Of a stretch of 64,000 nt of DNA, positions 43,254 through 51,875 are shown piece after piece (position 1 is the first letter of the stretch; each line of letters begins with the position of its first letter). The stretch covers positions 1-64,000 of the forward strand of contig NZ_JAAUVI010000017.1 of the NCBI RefSeq assembly GCF_021352225.1, read 5' to 3'. The stretch is from Methylobacterium sp. C25. Its GTDB lineage: Bacteria; Pseudomonadota; Alphaproteobacteria; Rhizobiales; Beijerinckiaceae. Made by a program: the position numbers and the translations under genes. The notes under the pieces are model-generated. The model did not search any database, was not told the origin of the DNA, and saw nothing but the letters and a program-made list of their open reading frames with translations.

Positions 43254-43759
43254 TTCACCCTCCGCAGCAGACCGGAGCGACCCGTTTCCATGTAGGCCCG
43301 CAAACGTTCGCGCGCCCGGCTCAATCTCGACATCACGGTCCCGACCGGCACCTCCAGGACGGCAGCCGCTTCGGCGTAGGACATGTCCTCAACCGCGACG
43401 AACAAAAGCGCCGACCGCTGGTCTTCGGGCAAGGCATCGAGGCCAGCCAGCACGTCGCGAGCCCCGAACATGGCCTCGGGATTGCCGGCCGGTGACGCGA
43501 TACCGTCCAGCGCCTCCGCACCGACATGCGGACCGGCGCGCCTTGTACGCCGAATATGCTGGAGGAAGAGATTGCGTTCGATGGCGAAGAGCCAGGCGCG
43601 GATGTCGCCACCCGCGCGTCGGCCAGACCAGCCGGCGAGCGCTCGTTCCAGCGTATCCTGAACCAGGTCGTCGGCAGCGTCGCGATCGCGCAGCAGCGCG
43701 TAGGCGTAACGGCGCAAGGCCGGGATCTGCGGCTCGATCAGCCGGGCGATCTCGTCCAC
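43250..43759 (-). CDS. ECF-type RNA polymerase sigma factor
   Basis: A 169-residue ECF sigma factor with region 2 (AADDLVQDTLERALAG) and region 4 (DMSYAEAAAVLEVPVGTVMSRLSRAR). There is no extra C-terminal domain. It lies between the COG4315 lipoprotein gene (30 bp upstream) and the anti-sigma gene (overlapping), and probably controls its own operon. The ECF group cannot be assigned from the sequence alone. Confidence 0.92.
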   Translation of the reverse strand: MDEIARLIEPQIPALRRYAYALLRDRDAADDLVQDTLERALAGWSGRRAGGDIRAWLFAIERNLFLQHIRRTRRAGPHVGAEALDGIASPAGNPEAMFGARDVLAGLDALPEDQRSALLFVAVEDMSYAEAAAVLEVPVGTVMSRLSRARERLRAYMETGRSGLLRRVK

Positions 43760-43789
43760 GCCGCTCTCCTCCTCCCGATTGGCCGACCG

Positions 43790-44170
43790 CTAAGGCTGCA
43801 CTACGTGCCAGGCGCCGTTGAGGAACCCGTCGCCGGTGATGTCGCCGGGCTTGGTATCCTTCGTCCAGGTGTAGAGCGGCTTATCCTTGTAGGCCCACTG
43901 CTTGCTGCCATCGTCCCGCGTGACCACCGACCAGGAGCCCGACGGCGTAGCGCCGGCTGGAGCAGCAAGCGGCGGCCAGTTGGTGGCACAGGGACCATTG
44001 CAGGCTGACTTGCCCGCGCTGTCCTTGTCGAACGTGTACAGGGTCATGCCTTTGGCATCGACGAGAGCGAGTCCCTTGGCCGTCTTGGCTGTCGCCGCGG
44101 GCGAGTTGGCCAGAACCGGCTGAGCCGCGAGCGCTGCGATGAGCGTGACCGGAAGAAGAAGCTTGCGCAT
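43790..44170 (-). CDS. secreted COG4315-type repeat protein (Lipoprotein_15 family)
   Basis: A 126-residue protein with signal peptide MRKLLLPVTLIAALAAQPV (cleaved after LA). The mature part has two copies of the Yx(F/W)xxD motif, as GMTLYTFDKD and KPLYTWTKD, and CNGPCATNWPP in between, all characteristic of COG4315. No lipobox cysteine is visible, so it is probably a soluble periplasmic protein. AGGAGGG eight bases before ATG 44170 supports the start. The gene heads the operon with the ECF sigma and anti-sigma genes. The function of COG4315 proteins is unknown; pairing with cytochrome b561 suggests periplasmic redox stress. Confidence 0.9.
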   Translation of the reverse strand: MRKLLLPVTLIAALAAQPVLANSPAATAKTAKGLALVDAKGMTLYTFDKDSAGKSACNGPCATNWPPLAAPAGATPSGSWSVVTRDDGSKQWAYKDKPLYTWTKDTKPGDITGDGFLNGAWHVVQP

Positions 44171-44780
44171 TGAATGAACCCTCCTGCGATCGCCGGGGAC
44201 CGCCGAAGAGAGATGCCGATCGCGCGATTCTATTCCCGGCACTCACGCAAAAAAACTTCCGGGGCTCACAGGATTTTGCACGAAAGATGAAAGATGCTCG
44301 CCTACTCGGATTATTCCCGCGTCTCGAAGAAAAGATTTTCTCAGCTTTCGACGTCGGACTGATGGTCATCGACTGAACTAAATCCATTCCAAAAATTGGC
44401 AATTATCAATCTTGGAGCGATGTAATATCTTCGCCTTGAATGATATAGCCATCCGTGTCGACCTCTCTTCAGGTCCTGCGCCGCAAGGCTTGCAGAACCA
44501 CCGCATAGCCGGAGTGGCCATGCCAACGGCAGCATCGACCCATCGCGTTCTGGATGGCTTCTTGGACAGCAATCTTACTGGCCACATTGCCAAAACGGCC
44601 TCAAGCCGTGGCCCGCGACGTCGCCGCATCCGATGGGTTGCCCAAGCCAAGGACGGCGCTGCAGAGGCGTCGGCGTCCTCGCCTCAGCTATCGAGCCGGG
44701 CAATCGCCTGCCTGATCCAATGCGTGCCAGGGGGGCGCAGGCCACAACGGAGCGGTTCACGCGATGACGACTTCGCCTTC
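44171..44780. other. 610-bp intergenic region, promoter of the lipoprotein-ECF operon
   Basis: GGGAATA occurs twice on the minus strand (44231-44237 and 44312-44318), 60 and 140 bp before the lipoprotein start. The open frame on the plus strand from 44412 joins the next gene in frame but has no protein-like character before 44781. No RNA gene is seen. Confidence 0.45.
44231..44237 (-). promoter_or_regulatory. GGGAATA, candidate ECF -35 element
   Basis: On the minus strand the sequence reads CCGGGAATAGAATCG, 61 bases before the ATG at 44170, followed 16 bases later by ATCTCT. A second copy, GCGGGAATAATCC, lies at 44312-44318. Autoregulation by the operon's own sigma factor is the usual pattern. 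Confidence 0.35.
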
Positions 44781-45134
44781 ATGGCGATCTCGCCGGCGAA
44801 GTTGCTCAAGCTCGCAGCCGGTTGTTCGAAGGCCGAACTGCTCGCCATGCGAGGCGTCGGGGTCGGCACGGTCGTCGAGATCGAACAATGGCTCGATGCC
44901 CATGGCTATGGATTCCGCTCCGATCCCGATGCGCTGACGACTGCGCTCGGGAAGGCGATCGAACACCTGGAGGCCGTGGTGGAATCGCATTCCGACGAGG
45001 CGTTGCTTCAGGCGTTCCTGGCGCTGCCAGCGTTGAAGAAGGCCTTGCGTGCGGCGCCCTGGAAGCAGGTGCGTTGTCGACAGGTCCGTGCGCTCGACCG
45101 GCCCGAGCCTCGAACGGCCGCCTCGCGTCGCTAG
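44781..45134 (+). CDS. small protein with RNA polymerase alpha-CTD-like helix-hairpin-helix
   Basis: A 117-residue protein. Residues about 18-45 (KAELLAMRGVGVGTVVEIEQ and following WLDAHGYGF) match the pattern of the helix-hairpin-helix in the RNA polymerase alpha C-terminal domain (ELL-x-x-x-x-GxxSLxEIxxxLxxxG). The rest is helical and the tail is basic. It starts with an ATG at 44781; a longer in-frame extension upstream looks non-coding. No ribosome-binding site is obvious. It converges with the histidine kinase gene (four bases between stops). It may bind DNA or RNA polymerase, but this is speculative. Confidence 0.55.
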   Translation: MAISPAKLLKLAAGCSKAELLAMRGVGVGTVVEIEQWLDAHGYGFRSDPDALTTALGKAIEHLEAVVESHSDEALLQAFLALPALKKALRAAPWKQVRCRQVRALDRPEPRTAASRR

Positions 45135-45138
45135 CAGG

Positions 45139-46560
45139 CTAACTTTGGCCCCTGGTCGCGATTGCCCCGGCGGCTTCCGCGGCGAGGACCGGAAAGGCCA
45201 CCGTGACGCGCAGGCCCGGCTCATTGTCCGAGAGGTTGACTGAGCGACCGTGCAACTCCGCGATCGCGGCGACGAGTGTGAGGCCGAGGCCGTTCCCCGG
45301 CATGCCTCGGCTTTTCTCGACACGGTAGAAGCGCTGGAAGACCTTGTTCCGTTCGAAGGCCGAGATGCCTGGCCCATCGTCCGCGACGCTCAGCGTTGCG
45401 ATGTGGTCAGCGACGTGCAGGCCGATCTCGATGCGTGCGCCGGCCGGCGTGTGGTGCAACGCGTTCTCGCAAAGGTTCGCGAGAAGTTGGGTCAAAAGCT
45501 CCTTGTCCCCGTTGATCCGCACGTCTGGCGCGATGGCGAGAACGAGCTGCCGCCCGCCATCCTCAATTGCAGGACCGTAGGCATCGGCCACGGTCCGGGT
45601 GACCGCCGACAGATCGACGGCGCGGAATCCGGCCCGACGCGTGCCGCCCTCCACCTGGGCGATCCTGAGCAAAGCCGCGAACACATCCAGGATCTCATCG
45701 ATCTCACCCGAGGCGCGATCAATCGCGCCTCGGAACTCCTCGGCGGTCGAAGCCCTGTCGTTTACGCTCTGTAGCCCCTGGCGGAGTCGCGTCAGCGGCG
45801 TGCGCAGGTCGTGTGCGATGTCGTTCGAGACCTGCCGCAGATTGTTCATCAGGCCGCCGATGCGGTCGAGCATCTGGTTGAGCGTCCGGGCCAGCCGATC
45901 GAAATCGTCTCCCGAACCCGTCGTCGGGACCCTCCGGCCGAAATCTCCCGCGATGATCGCCTCGGCGGTGCGGGAGACGTTGTCGACCCGCTTCAGCATC
46001 GCGCCGGACATGAAGACGCCGAGCACGGAACCGAGCAGCAATGCCGCCGCCAGCGCGACCGCAAACGCCTTGCCGAGGATCGCCTGGACATCTCGGACGC
46101 TTTTCAGATCGTCGGTGACGACCAAGGTCGTTCCGTCGCTCAGGGGCTGGGCCGCGGCCACGACGGTGACATCGGGCCGATCGGTATCGGGAACGAACCG
46201 CGCCGGCACGCCGGCGAGCCTCTTGTACGCGGCGAGTGTCGGACTGCCGGTGACGACGCGCCCGTCGGTCTCGATCACCGCGTAGTGCAGCGGGACCTCG
46301 CCACGGGTCAGGCGGCCCGTGAGCGCAGCATCGAGATCCGGCCGGCCTCCATCGATGAACTCGTCGGTCAGTTCGGCAATGACCTGGTCGACGCGATCCC
46401 TGACCTGCTCGTTGAGCGCGTCGCTGACGGCGGCATGGACCAGCCAGCCGATCACCGCCACCGAGAGAACGAAGGCAGCGGTGTAGAAGAGCGCGAAGCG
46501 AAATCCGGTGCTCGCGATCAGTCTACGGAAGGACGTCACGGAGGATGTACCCGGAGCCAC
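45139..46560 (-). CDS. sensor histidine kinase (HAMP, HisKA, HATPase)
   Basis: A 473-residue membrane kinase. Helix 1 lies at about residues 20-42 and helix 2 at about 165-187, flanking a periplasmic sensor of roughly 120 residues. HAMP follows, then the H-box with H250 in SNDIAHDLRTPLTRL, the N-box ENALHHTPAG and G boxes DDGPGIS and GNGLGLTL. The GTG start at 46560 gives a 38-bp overlap with the response regulator; an alternative GTG at 46539 would shorten it. It forms a two-component pair with the OmpR-type regulator and is divergent from the TonB receptor gene. The signal is unknown, but metal or siderophore state would fit the neighbour. Confidence 0.9.
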   Translation of the reverse strand: MAPGTSSVTSFRRLIASTGFRFALFYTAAFVLSVAVIGWLVHAAVSDALNEQVRDRVDQVIAELTDEFIDGGRPDLDAALTGRLTRGEVPLHYAVIETDGRVVTGSPTLAAYKRLAGVPARFVPDTDRPDVTVVAAAQPLSDGTTLVVTDDLKSVRDVQAILGKAFAVALAAALLLGSVLGVFMSGAMLKRVDNVSRTAEAIIAGDFGRRVPTTGSGDDFDRLARTLNQMLDRIGGLMNNLRQVSNDIAHDLRTPLTRLRQGLQSVNDRASTAEEFRGAIDRASGEIDEILDVFAALLRIAQVEGGTRRAGFRAVDLSAVTRTVADAYGPAIEDGGRQLVLAIAPDVRINGDKELLTQLLANLCENALHHTPAGARIEIGLHVADHIATLSVADDGPGISAFERNKVFQRFYRVEKSRGMPGNGLGLTLVAAIAELHGRSVNLSDNEPGLRVTVAFPVLAAEAAGAIATRGQS

Positions 46561-47203
46561 GCACGGTGTGGATCAACCAATTATCGAAGCCTTTGTCGAC
46601 CTTGGATCGAAGCCGGCTCATATGCGTCTCGACGATGTTGGTCTTCGGCTCGAAGTGAAACTCCCAGACGTGTTCGAGCAACTGCTTGCGCGTGACCAGC
46701 GATCCGGCGTTGCGCAGCAGGAACTCGAGGAGCTGATATTCGCGCGGCTGGAGTTCGATGATCGTCCCTGCGCGGCGGACCTTGCGGGACATCAGATCCA
46801 CCTCGAGGTCCGCGACCCGAAGCATCGTCTCCGCCGGCGCGAGTGGAGGTCGGCGGCCGAGAGCATGGATCCGGGCCAGGAGCTCCGCAAAGGCGAACGG
46901 CTTGACGAGATAGTCGTCTCCACCGGCTTCGAGACCTTCGACACGATCGTCGATGCCGGACATCGTCGTCAGGAAGAGCAGAGGCGTACGGATCGTGGCG
47001 GCGCGCAGGCGCCGGGCAAGCGCGAGACCATCCAACTTCGGCATCATGCGATCGACGACGACCACGTCGTAGGCAGCCCGCCGAGCGAGCCGTAATCCTT
47101 CCAGGCCATCCGGGGCATGATCGACGACATGACCCGCATCGGCCAGGGCCGCCGCGACGAGGTCGGCCGTACGAACATCATCCTCGACAAGCAAGATCTT
47201 CAC
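46523..47203 (-). CDS. OmpR-family response regulator
   Basis: A 226-residue regulator. The receiver domain starts VKILLVEDD with phospho-acceptor D51 in VVVDRMMP and conserved K in DDYLVKPF. The C-terminal winged helix includes LQPREYQLLEFLLRNAG and ends in VRGSGYILRD. The start is GTG at 47203, where the canonical receiver sequence begins; the frame is open to 47293, but the extra 30 residues are not homologous to the family. It is co-transcribed with the kinase and divergent from the TonB-dependent receptor 346 bp away, which is its most likely target. Confidence 0.92.
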   Translation of the reverse strand: MKILLVEDDVRTADLVAAALADAGHVVDHAPDGLEGLRLARRAAYDVVVVDRMMPKLDGLALARRLRAATIRTPLLFLTTMSGIDDRVEGLEAGGDDYLVKPFAFAELLARIHALGRRPPLAPAETMLRVADLEVDLMSRKVRRAGTIIELQPREYQLLEFLLRNAGSLVTRKQLLEHVWEFHFEPKTNIVETHMSRLRSKVDKGFDNWLIHTVRGSGYILRDVLP

Positions 47204-47549
47204 AAACAAACCCGATCGTGTCTGAGGCTGTGGATACTGAGTTTCGACCCGTTCCGAACTGCGAGTCGAAAGCATGTGATGAAAAAACCACACTCTCTTC
47301 TATCGGAGAGTGGAGCTCCAGGATTTGGCGGTCACGTCGCCGATCATCTTGCGGAACTCAAATCATGTATTGATCCACCTGGGAAATTGTCAAGTATACA
47401 TCCCCAAGATCTTAATTAGATGAGTTCCAATCTGCTGACATTGGGGATCTGTAATTTGACCCTCGGCCGATCCGGCCGCCTAGACGTCTCTCAGCAAGTT
47501 CCGCGCAACTCACCGCAGGAACTACTTCAACTTACAGCTGAGGATTGTT
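47204..47549. promoter_or_regulatory. divergent control region between response regulator and TonB receptor
   Basis: The 346-bp region contains the perfect inverted repeat CACTCTC (47291-47297) and GAGAGTG (47306-47312) and AT-rich sequence at 47360-47420. It should hold both promoters. No Fur box could be recognised with confidence. Confidence 0.45.
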
Positions 47550-49772
47550 ATGCAGCACGCTGTCTACGGCAGACGCTCCCACCTTGTCTTTGCATTGTTG
47601 GGATCCGTTGCAACCATCGGGATGGCATCTGCCGAGCCTTTGTCCGGACAGCGCCAGGGCTCGCAGGCGAATGAGCCGGCGACGACGGGGGCGCTCCAGC
47701 CCGGCGCCCCGGCAACGCTCGAGGAGATCGCGGTTGCCGGCGAGCTCAGCGGCCTCCCCAGAGTGGGGCCGCAGGGCGGGATCACCGTCGGCTATGCGAC
47801 GACGCAGACGCGATCGGCGACGAAGACGGCAACGCCCCTGATCGACACGCCGCAGGCCATCACGGTCGTCACGCAAGAGCAGATCCGCGACCAGAACTTC
47901 CAGAACCTCACCGATCAGCTGCGCTACGTTCCGGGCTTCATCCCGGCGCAGGGTGAGGGCAACCGCGATCAGGCGATCATCCGCGGCCAGAGCACGAGCG
48001 CGGACTTCTTCGTCAACGGCATCCGCGACGACGTGCAATACTATCGGGATCTCTACAACGTCCAACGGGTCGAGGTTCTGAAGGGCCCGGATTCGCTGAT
48101 CTTCGGCCGTGGCGGCGGCGGCGGCGTGATCAATCGGGTGCTCAAGGAAGCGGACGGCACACGGGTCCGCGAGATTGTCGCCGGCGGCGGCCAGTTCGGC
48201 GACAAGCGCCTCGCCGTGGATGTCGGCGACCGGGTCAGCGACAGCGTGTTCTTCCGCCTCAACGGCGTTGCCGAGGATAGCGGCACGTATCGCCAGTTCG
48301 GCGATCTGACCCGCTACGGCGTCAATCCGACGATGACCTTCCTCATCGATCCGCAGACGACGCTGAAGCTGTCCTACGAATATTTTCACGATGACCGCTT
48401 CCCCGACCGGGGCATCCCGTCCCAGTTCGGCCGCGCCTACAACTATCGCAACAATATCCGGACCTTCTTCGGCAACCCGGACGTGAACTACACGAAAGTC
48501 GATGCGAACATCGCCACCGCAACGCTCGATCACGAGTTCGACACCGGCGTCCAACTGCACAGCCAACTGCGCTTCGCCGACTACAATCGCTTCTATCGCA
48601 ACACGCTGCCGGGAAGCGCGGTGAACAATGCCGGGACCGCGGTGACGATCACCGGATACCGCAACGAGACCGACCGCACCAACTACTTCAGCCAGAACGA
48701 CTTCACCTACAAATTCAACACCGGTACGCTCAAGCATACGCTGCTCGGCGGCTTCGAGCTCGGCTATCAGGAAGGCCTGACCTTCCGCGAATCCGGCCTC
48801 TTCGGCAGCAATCTCGCGTCCAGCGTGGTGGTGAATCCGCTCTCGCCAATCACCCGCGTTCCGGTGACCTTCCGCAACAACGGCACCACCGATGCCAATA
48901 GCCGCTACAATCTCGGGCTCGCGGCCGTCTACGCGCAGGACCAGGTGGAAATCACCAACTGGCTCCAGCTGATCGGCGGCGTGCGCTACGACCATTTCGA
49001 TTTCGCATCGACCGACCAGCGCACGCGTGTGACCCAGTCGCGCGTGGACGACCTGGTTTCGCCCCGCGCCGGCATCGTGCTGAAGCCGCTGCCGAACCTC
49101 GCCTTCTACGGCAGCTATAGTGTCTCCTATCTGCCGAGTTCGGGCGACCAGATCGGGACGCTCTCACCCGGCCTCGTTATTGCCAAGCCGGAAGAGTTCG
49201 AGAACACCGAGGTCGGCGTGAAGTACGACGTCAATCCGACCCTTCAGCTCACGGCAGCGGCCTATAACCTCGACCGCAGGAACCAGCGTCTCGCGGACCC
49301 GAACAACCCCGGCTTCTTCATCCTGTCGGGCAAGACGAACACGCAGGGCATCGAGATCGGCGCCAACGGCTACGTCACCGATTGGTGGCAGGTCGCGGGC
49401 GGCTACGCGCTGACCGATGCCCGGATCGACAGTGCGACCTCGCCGACCATCGTGAAGGGCAATGTGGTCGGGCTCGTGCCGTTCAACTCGTTCTCGCTCT
49501 GGAACAAGTTCGCTGTCACGAACGACTTCTCGATCGGCATCGGCTACATCTACCAGACTCACACCTATGCCAGCTCCGACAACTCGGTCCGCCTGCCAGG
49601 CTATTCGCGCTTCGATCTGGGGCTGTTCTACACGGTGAACGAGAACGTCCGCACTCAGCTGAACGTCGAGAACCTGTTCGACCGCGGCTACATCTATACC
49701 GCCGACGGCAACAACAACATCACCCCCGGCGCCCCACGGACCATCAGAGCCCAGGTTATCGTGAGGTTCTAA
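47550..49772 (+). CDS. TonB-dependent siderophore receptor
   Basis: A 740-residue outer-membrane receptor. The signal peptide covers about the first 29 residues. The plug domain includes TPLIDTPQAITVVTQEQIRD and RVEVLKGPDSLIFGRGGGGG, the usual TonB-dependent siderophore receptor pattern, followed by the 22-strand barrel that ends in the required phenylalanine (RAQVIVRF). A likely TonB box lies around EEIAVAGE. It imports an Fe3+-siderophore, most like catecholate or mixed types of the Fiu/FhuE branch, but the ligand is not determinable here. Divergent to a two-component system rather than to an ECF/FecR pair. Confidence 0.92.
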   Translation: MQHAVYGRRSHLVFALLGSVATIGMASAEPLSGQRQGSQANEPATTGALQPGAPATLEEIAVAGELSGLPRVGPQGGITVGYATTQTRSATKTATPLIDTPQAITVVTQEQIRDQNFQNLTDQLRYVPGFIPAQGEGNRDQAIIRGQSTSADFFVNGIRDDVQYYRDLYNVQRVEVLKGPDSLIFGRGGGGGVINRVLKEADGTRVREIVAGGGQFGDKRLAVDVGDRVSDSVFFRLNGVAEDSGTYRQFGDLTRYGVNPTMTFLIDPQTTLKLSYEYFHDDRFPDRGIPSQFGRAYNYRNNIRTFFGNPDVNYTKVDANIATATLDHEFDTGVQLHSQLRFADYNRFYRNTLPGSAVNNAGTAVTITGYRNETDRTNYFSQNDFTYKFNTGTLKHTLLGGFELGYQEGLTFRESGLFGSNLASSVVVNPLSPITRVPVTFRNNGTTDANSRYNLGLAAVYAQDQVEITNWLQLIGGVRYDHFDFASTDQRTRVTQSRVDDLVSPRAGIVLKPLPNLAFYGSYSVSYLPSSGDQIGTLSPGLVIAKPEEFENTEVGVKYDVNPTLQLTAAAYNLDRRNQRLADPNNPGFFILSGKTNTQGIEIGANGYVTDWWQVAGGYALTDARIDSATSPTIVKGNVVGLVPFNSFSLWNKFAVTNDFSIGIGYIYQTHTYASSDNSVRLPGYSRFDLGLFYTVNENVRTQLNVENLFDRGYIYTADGNNNITPGAPRTIRAQVIVRF

Positions 49773-49803
49773 CGTGCAGCAATCGGTCCGCTTCCACACT
49801 CCA

Positions 49804-49876
49804 AGTGCCGGAAGCGGACGCTCTTCTTCCCGACAGTTGTCAGCTATCTTATGTCCGCTTCTTTCGATTTGGCACT
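49804..49876. repeat. intergenic inverted-repeat element with TCCGCTTC arms
   Basis: GAAGCGGAC at 49811-49819 is complementary to GTCCGCTTC at 49853-49861, and outside these AGTGCC (49804-49809) pairs with GGCACT (49871-49876). The arms use the same TCCGCTT core found in other gaps. It lies just after the receptor gene and may also terminate transcription. Confidence 0.5.
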
Positions 49877-50025
49877 CGAAAGCAGACTGGCTGAGGACCA
49901 CCCCAGCGATCATCATCAGTCAGCTACTTATGTCCGCCGACCGAGATGGGCGCGAAGCCGTTGGCACGAGGCCGCACTTAAAGCAATTTTTTATTTTTCT
50001 AAATGCAAATAGAATTGAGTTTCAT

Positions 50026-51024
50026 CTACTTAAATACACTAAAACGAGAGCGATAATCTTGCGGCGCGCTCGCCAATTGGCGCAGAAAACTCCGGCGCAT
50101 GGTCTCTTCCGAACCGAAGCCGCATAGCTGACCAATCCGTTTCACGGGCTGGCGCGTGTCGGTCAGCATCTGTCGAGCAGCCTCGACCCGCAGCCGCTCG
50201 ACGGCACGGGCGGGCGTCACGCCCGTTTCTTCGAGATAGCGCCGGCTGAAGCTGCGCTCGCTCATGCCCGCCTGCGCGGCAAGCGTTCCGAGTGACAGAT
50301 CGGATGCGAGATTCGCCCGAACCCAGTGATGCAGGGCTTCGAAGCGATCTCCGGCCGTCTGCAAAGAAAGGGCCGCGCTGAACTGGGCCTGTCCCCCGGG
50401 GCGTTTGAGGAAGACGACGAGGTAGCGCGCGACCGCGAGAGCGATCTCGCCGCCGAGATCCTCCTCGACCAAAGCGAGCGCCAGGTCGATGCCGGCGGTG
50501 ACGCCCGCCGAGGTCCAGACCGACCCATCGCGCAGGAAGATTGGATCGGACTCCACCCGCACGGCGGGAAAGCGCCGGGCGAGGGCATTGCAGAACGACC
50601 AATGGGTGACGGCCCTCCGACCGTCCAGGATGCCCGCCGCTGCTGCGAGGAAGGCACCGGTGCAGACGGACGCGACCCGCCGCGCATGGCTCGATCGGTC
50701 GCGCAGCCAGTCGATCAGCTCCGGGTCTGCTGTTGCTGCCTCGACGCCGGGGCCACCAGCGACGATGAGCGTATCGACCGCGTCCCCAACCGCTGGCAGT
50801 GGCTCGGGGGCGAGCACGAGACCTGCAGAGGAGATAATACCCTTTGTCTGCTTCGCGACCACGCGCAGCCGATAGGCTGGGGCTTGCCCCGCCTTGGCGA
50901 GATGCTCGTTGGCGGAGGCGAAGACCTGAAGCGGGCCCGTCACGTCGAGCACCTGCACGCCTTCGAAGGCAAGCACCTCGATGGAGCGGTTGGACTTTGG
51001 CGATAAACGAGGGTTCTTTGGCAT
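50026..51024 (-). CDS. GlxA-family transcriptional regulator (DJ-1/PfpI domain plus AraC HTH)
   Basis: A 332-residue regulator with a PfpI-like N-terminal domain (nucleophile cysteine C121 in SVCTGAFLAAAAG) and a C-terminal AraC double helix-turn-helix (MSERSFSRRYLEETGVTPAR). The start is ATG 51024, since a longer frame to 51072 would overlap the divergent gene's upstream region. It lies back to back with an isonitrile-hydratase-like gene (50 bp apart), which has the same PfpI fold, an arrangement in which the regulator usually controls the enzyme. The ligand might be the enzyme's substrate; that is inference. Confidence 0.9.
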   Translation of the reverse strand: MPKNPRLSPKSNRSIEVLAFEGVQVLDVTGPLQVFASANEHLAKAGQAPAYRLRVVAKQTKGIISSAGLVLAPEPLPAVGDAVDTLIVAGGPGVEAATADPELIDWLRDRSSHARRVASVCTGAFLAAAAGILDGRRAVTHWSFCNALARRFPAVRVESDPIFLRDGSVWTSAGVTAGIDLALALVEEDLGGEIALAVARYLVVFLKRPGGQAQFSAALSLQTAGDRFEALHHWVRANLASDLSLGTLAAQAGMSERSFSRRYLEETGVTPARAVERLRVEAARQMLTDTRQPVKRIGQLCGFGSEETMRRSFLRQLASAPQDYRSRFSVFK

Positions 51025-51074
51025 TCGCGCCAAACCTTGCCGCGTTAGTGTCCGGCTGTCCATCGGAGGCAACG

Positions 51075-51803
51075 ATGATTTCGCCCGACACCCATCTTCA
51101 GATCGGATCCCTGCTCTTCGAGGGCATCGACCAGATCGACCTCACCGGCCCGTTCGAGGTTCTCTCGCGCATCCCGAACGCGACCTATCGGATCTACGGC
51201 GAGACCGCGGATCCGGTCCGCGATGTGAAGGGCCTCCTGCTGACGCCGGATGCCGCCATTGCGGATGCGCCGCAACTCGACGTGCTGCATGTGCCCGGCG
51301 GCTTCGGTCAGGAGAGCCTGATGGAAGACGAGGCCGTGCTCGCATGGCTCCGCAGTCAGGCGGCAGGTGCGATAAGCGTATTTTCCGTCTGCACGGGGGC
51401 TCTCCTGTGCGGAGCTGCCGGCCTCCTGCAGGGACGGCGCGCGACGACCCATTGGGCCTCGTTCGATTTGCTGCCGTACTTCGGAGCAATCCCGGTCGAT
51501 AAGCGAGTCGTTCTGGACGAAAGCTGGGTCTTCGCGGCCGGCGTGACGGCCGGGATCGACGGCGCGCTCCGCCTCGCCGCAGAGCTGCGCGGTGAGGACG
51601 TGGCAAAGGCGATCCAGCTCTACATGGCCTATGCCCCCGAGCCGCCCTTCGATGCCGGGACGCCGGAGCGGGCGCCTGCGGCCGTGCTGGAGCAGGCCCG
51701 GGCGTCCGTCGCCGCGATCACGGAACGGCGCACGGCGACCGCACGGCGCGTCGCCGCAAAGCTCGGCTTGACCGTCGAGGCCGTGTCCCAGCCTTGGGGA
51801 TAA
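51075..51803 (+). CDS. DJ-1/PfpI protein of the isonitrile hydratase (InhA) type
   Basis: A 242-residue PfpI-superfamily enzyme. The catalytic cysteine is C106 with the following threonine in SVCTGALLCGAAG, and the N-terminal GIDQIDLTGPFEVL supplies the acidic residues, as in cyclohexyl-isocyanide hydratase of Pseudomonas (EC 4.2.1.103), which turns isonitriles into N-substituted formamides. It lacks the AraC domain found in its divergent neighbour. GGAGG at 51065-51069 supports the ATG at 51075. The substrate is not established, because many homologues have unknown activity. Confidence 0.82.
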   Translation: MISPDTHLQIGSLLFEGIDQIDLTGPFEVLSRIPNATYRIYGETADPVRDVKGLLLTPDAAIADAPQLDVLHVPGGFGQESLMEDEAVLAWLRSQAAGAISVFSVCTGALLCGAAGLLQGRRATTHWASFDLLPYFGAIPVDKRVVLDESWVFAAGVTAGIDGALRLAAELRGEDVAKAIQLYMAYAPEPPFDAGTPERAPAAVLEQARASVAAITERRTATARRVAAKLGLTVEAVSQPWG

Positions 51804-51823
51804 AGCTGACGATGCGAACGAAA

Positions 51824-51847
51824 ACGGGGCGCCCCTCGGCACCCCGT
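51824..51847 (-). terminator. rho-independent-type terminator of the symporter gene
   Basis: ACGGGG at 51842-51847 and 51824-51829 (read on the minus strand, ACGGGG then CCCCGT) form a GC-rich stem with a 12-base loop, followed on the minus strand by TTTC. It lies 29 bp past the ActP-type stop codon and also between convergent genes, so it may serve both. Confidence 0.6.
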
Positions 51848-51875
51848 CCTCTCGATCACGGCGATGCGCGTCGCA

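Noticed and set aside
44412..44780. N-terminal extension of the alpha-CTD-like protein
   Set aside because: The 123 extra residues are low in pattern and cover what should be the promoter region; the core motif begins just after ATG 44781.
47532..48995. 487-residue open frame antisense to the TonB receptor
   Set aside because: It is a shadow of the receptor gene, rich in Val/Ala/Glu/Arg with no motif, whereas the plus-strand frame has a full plug and barrel.
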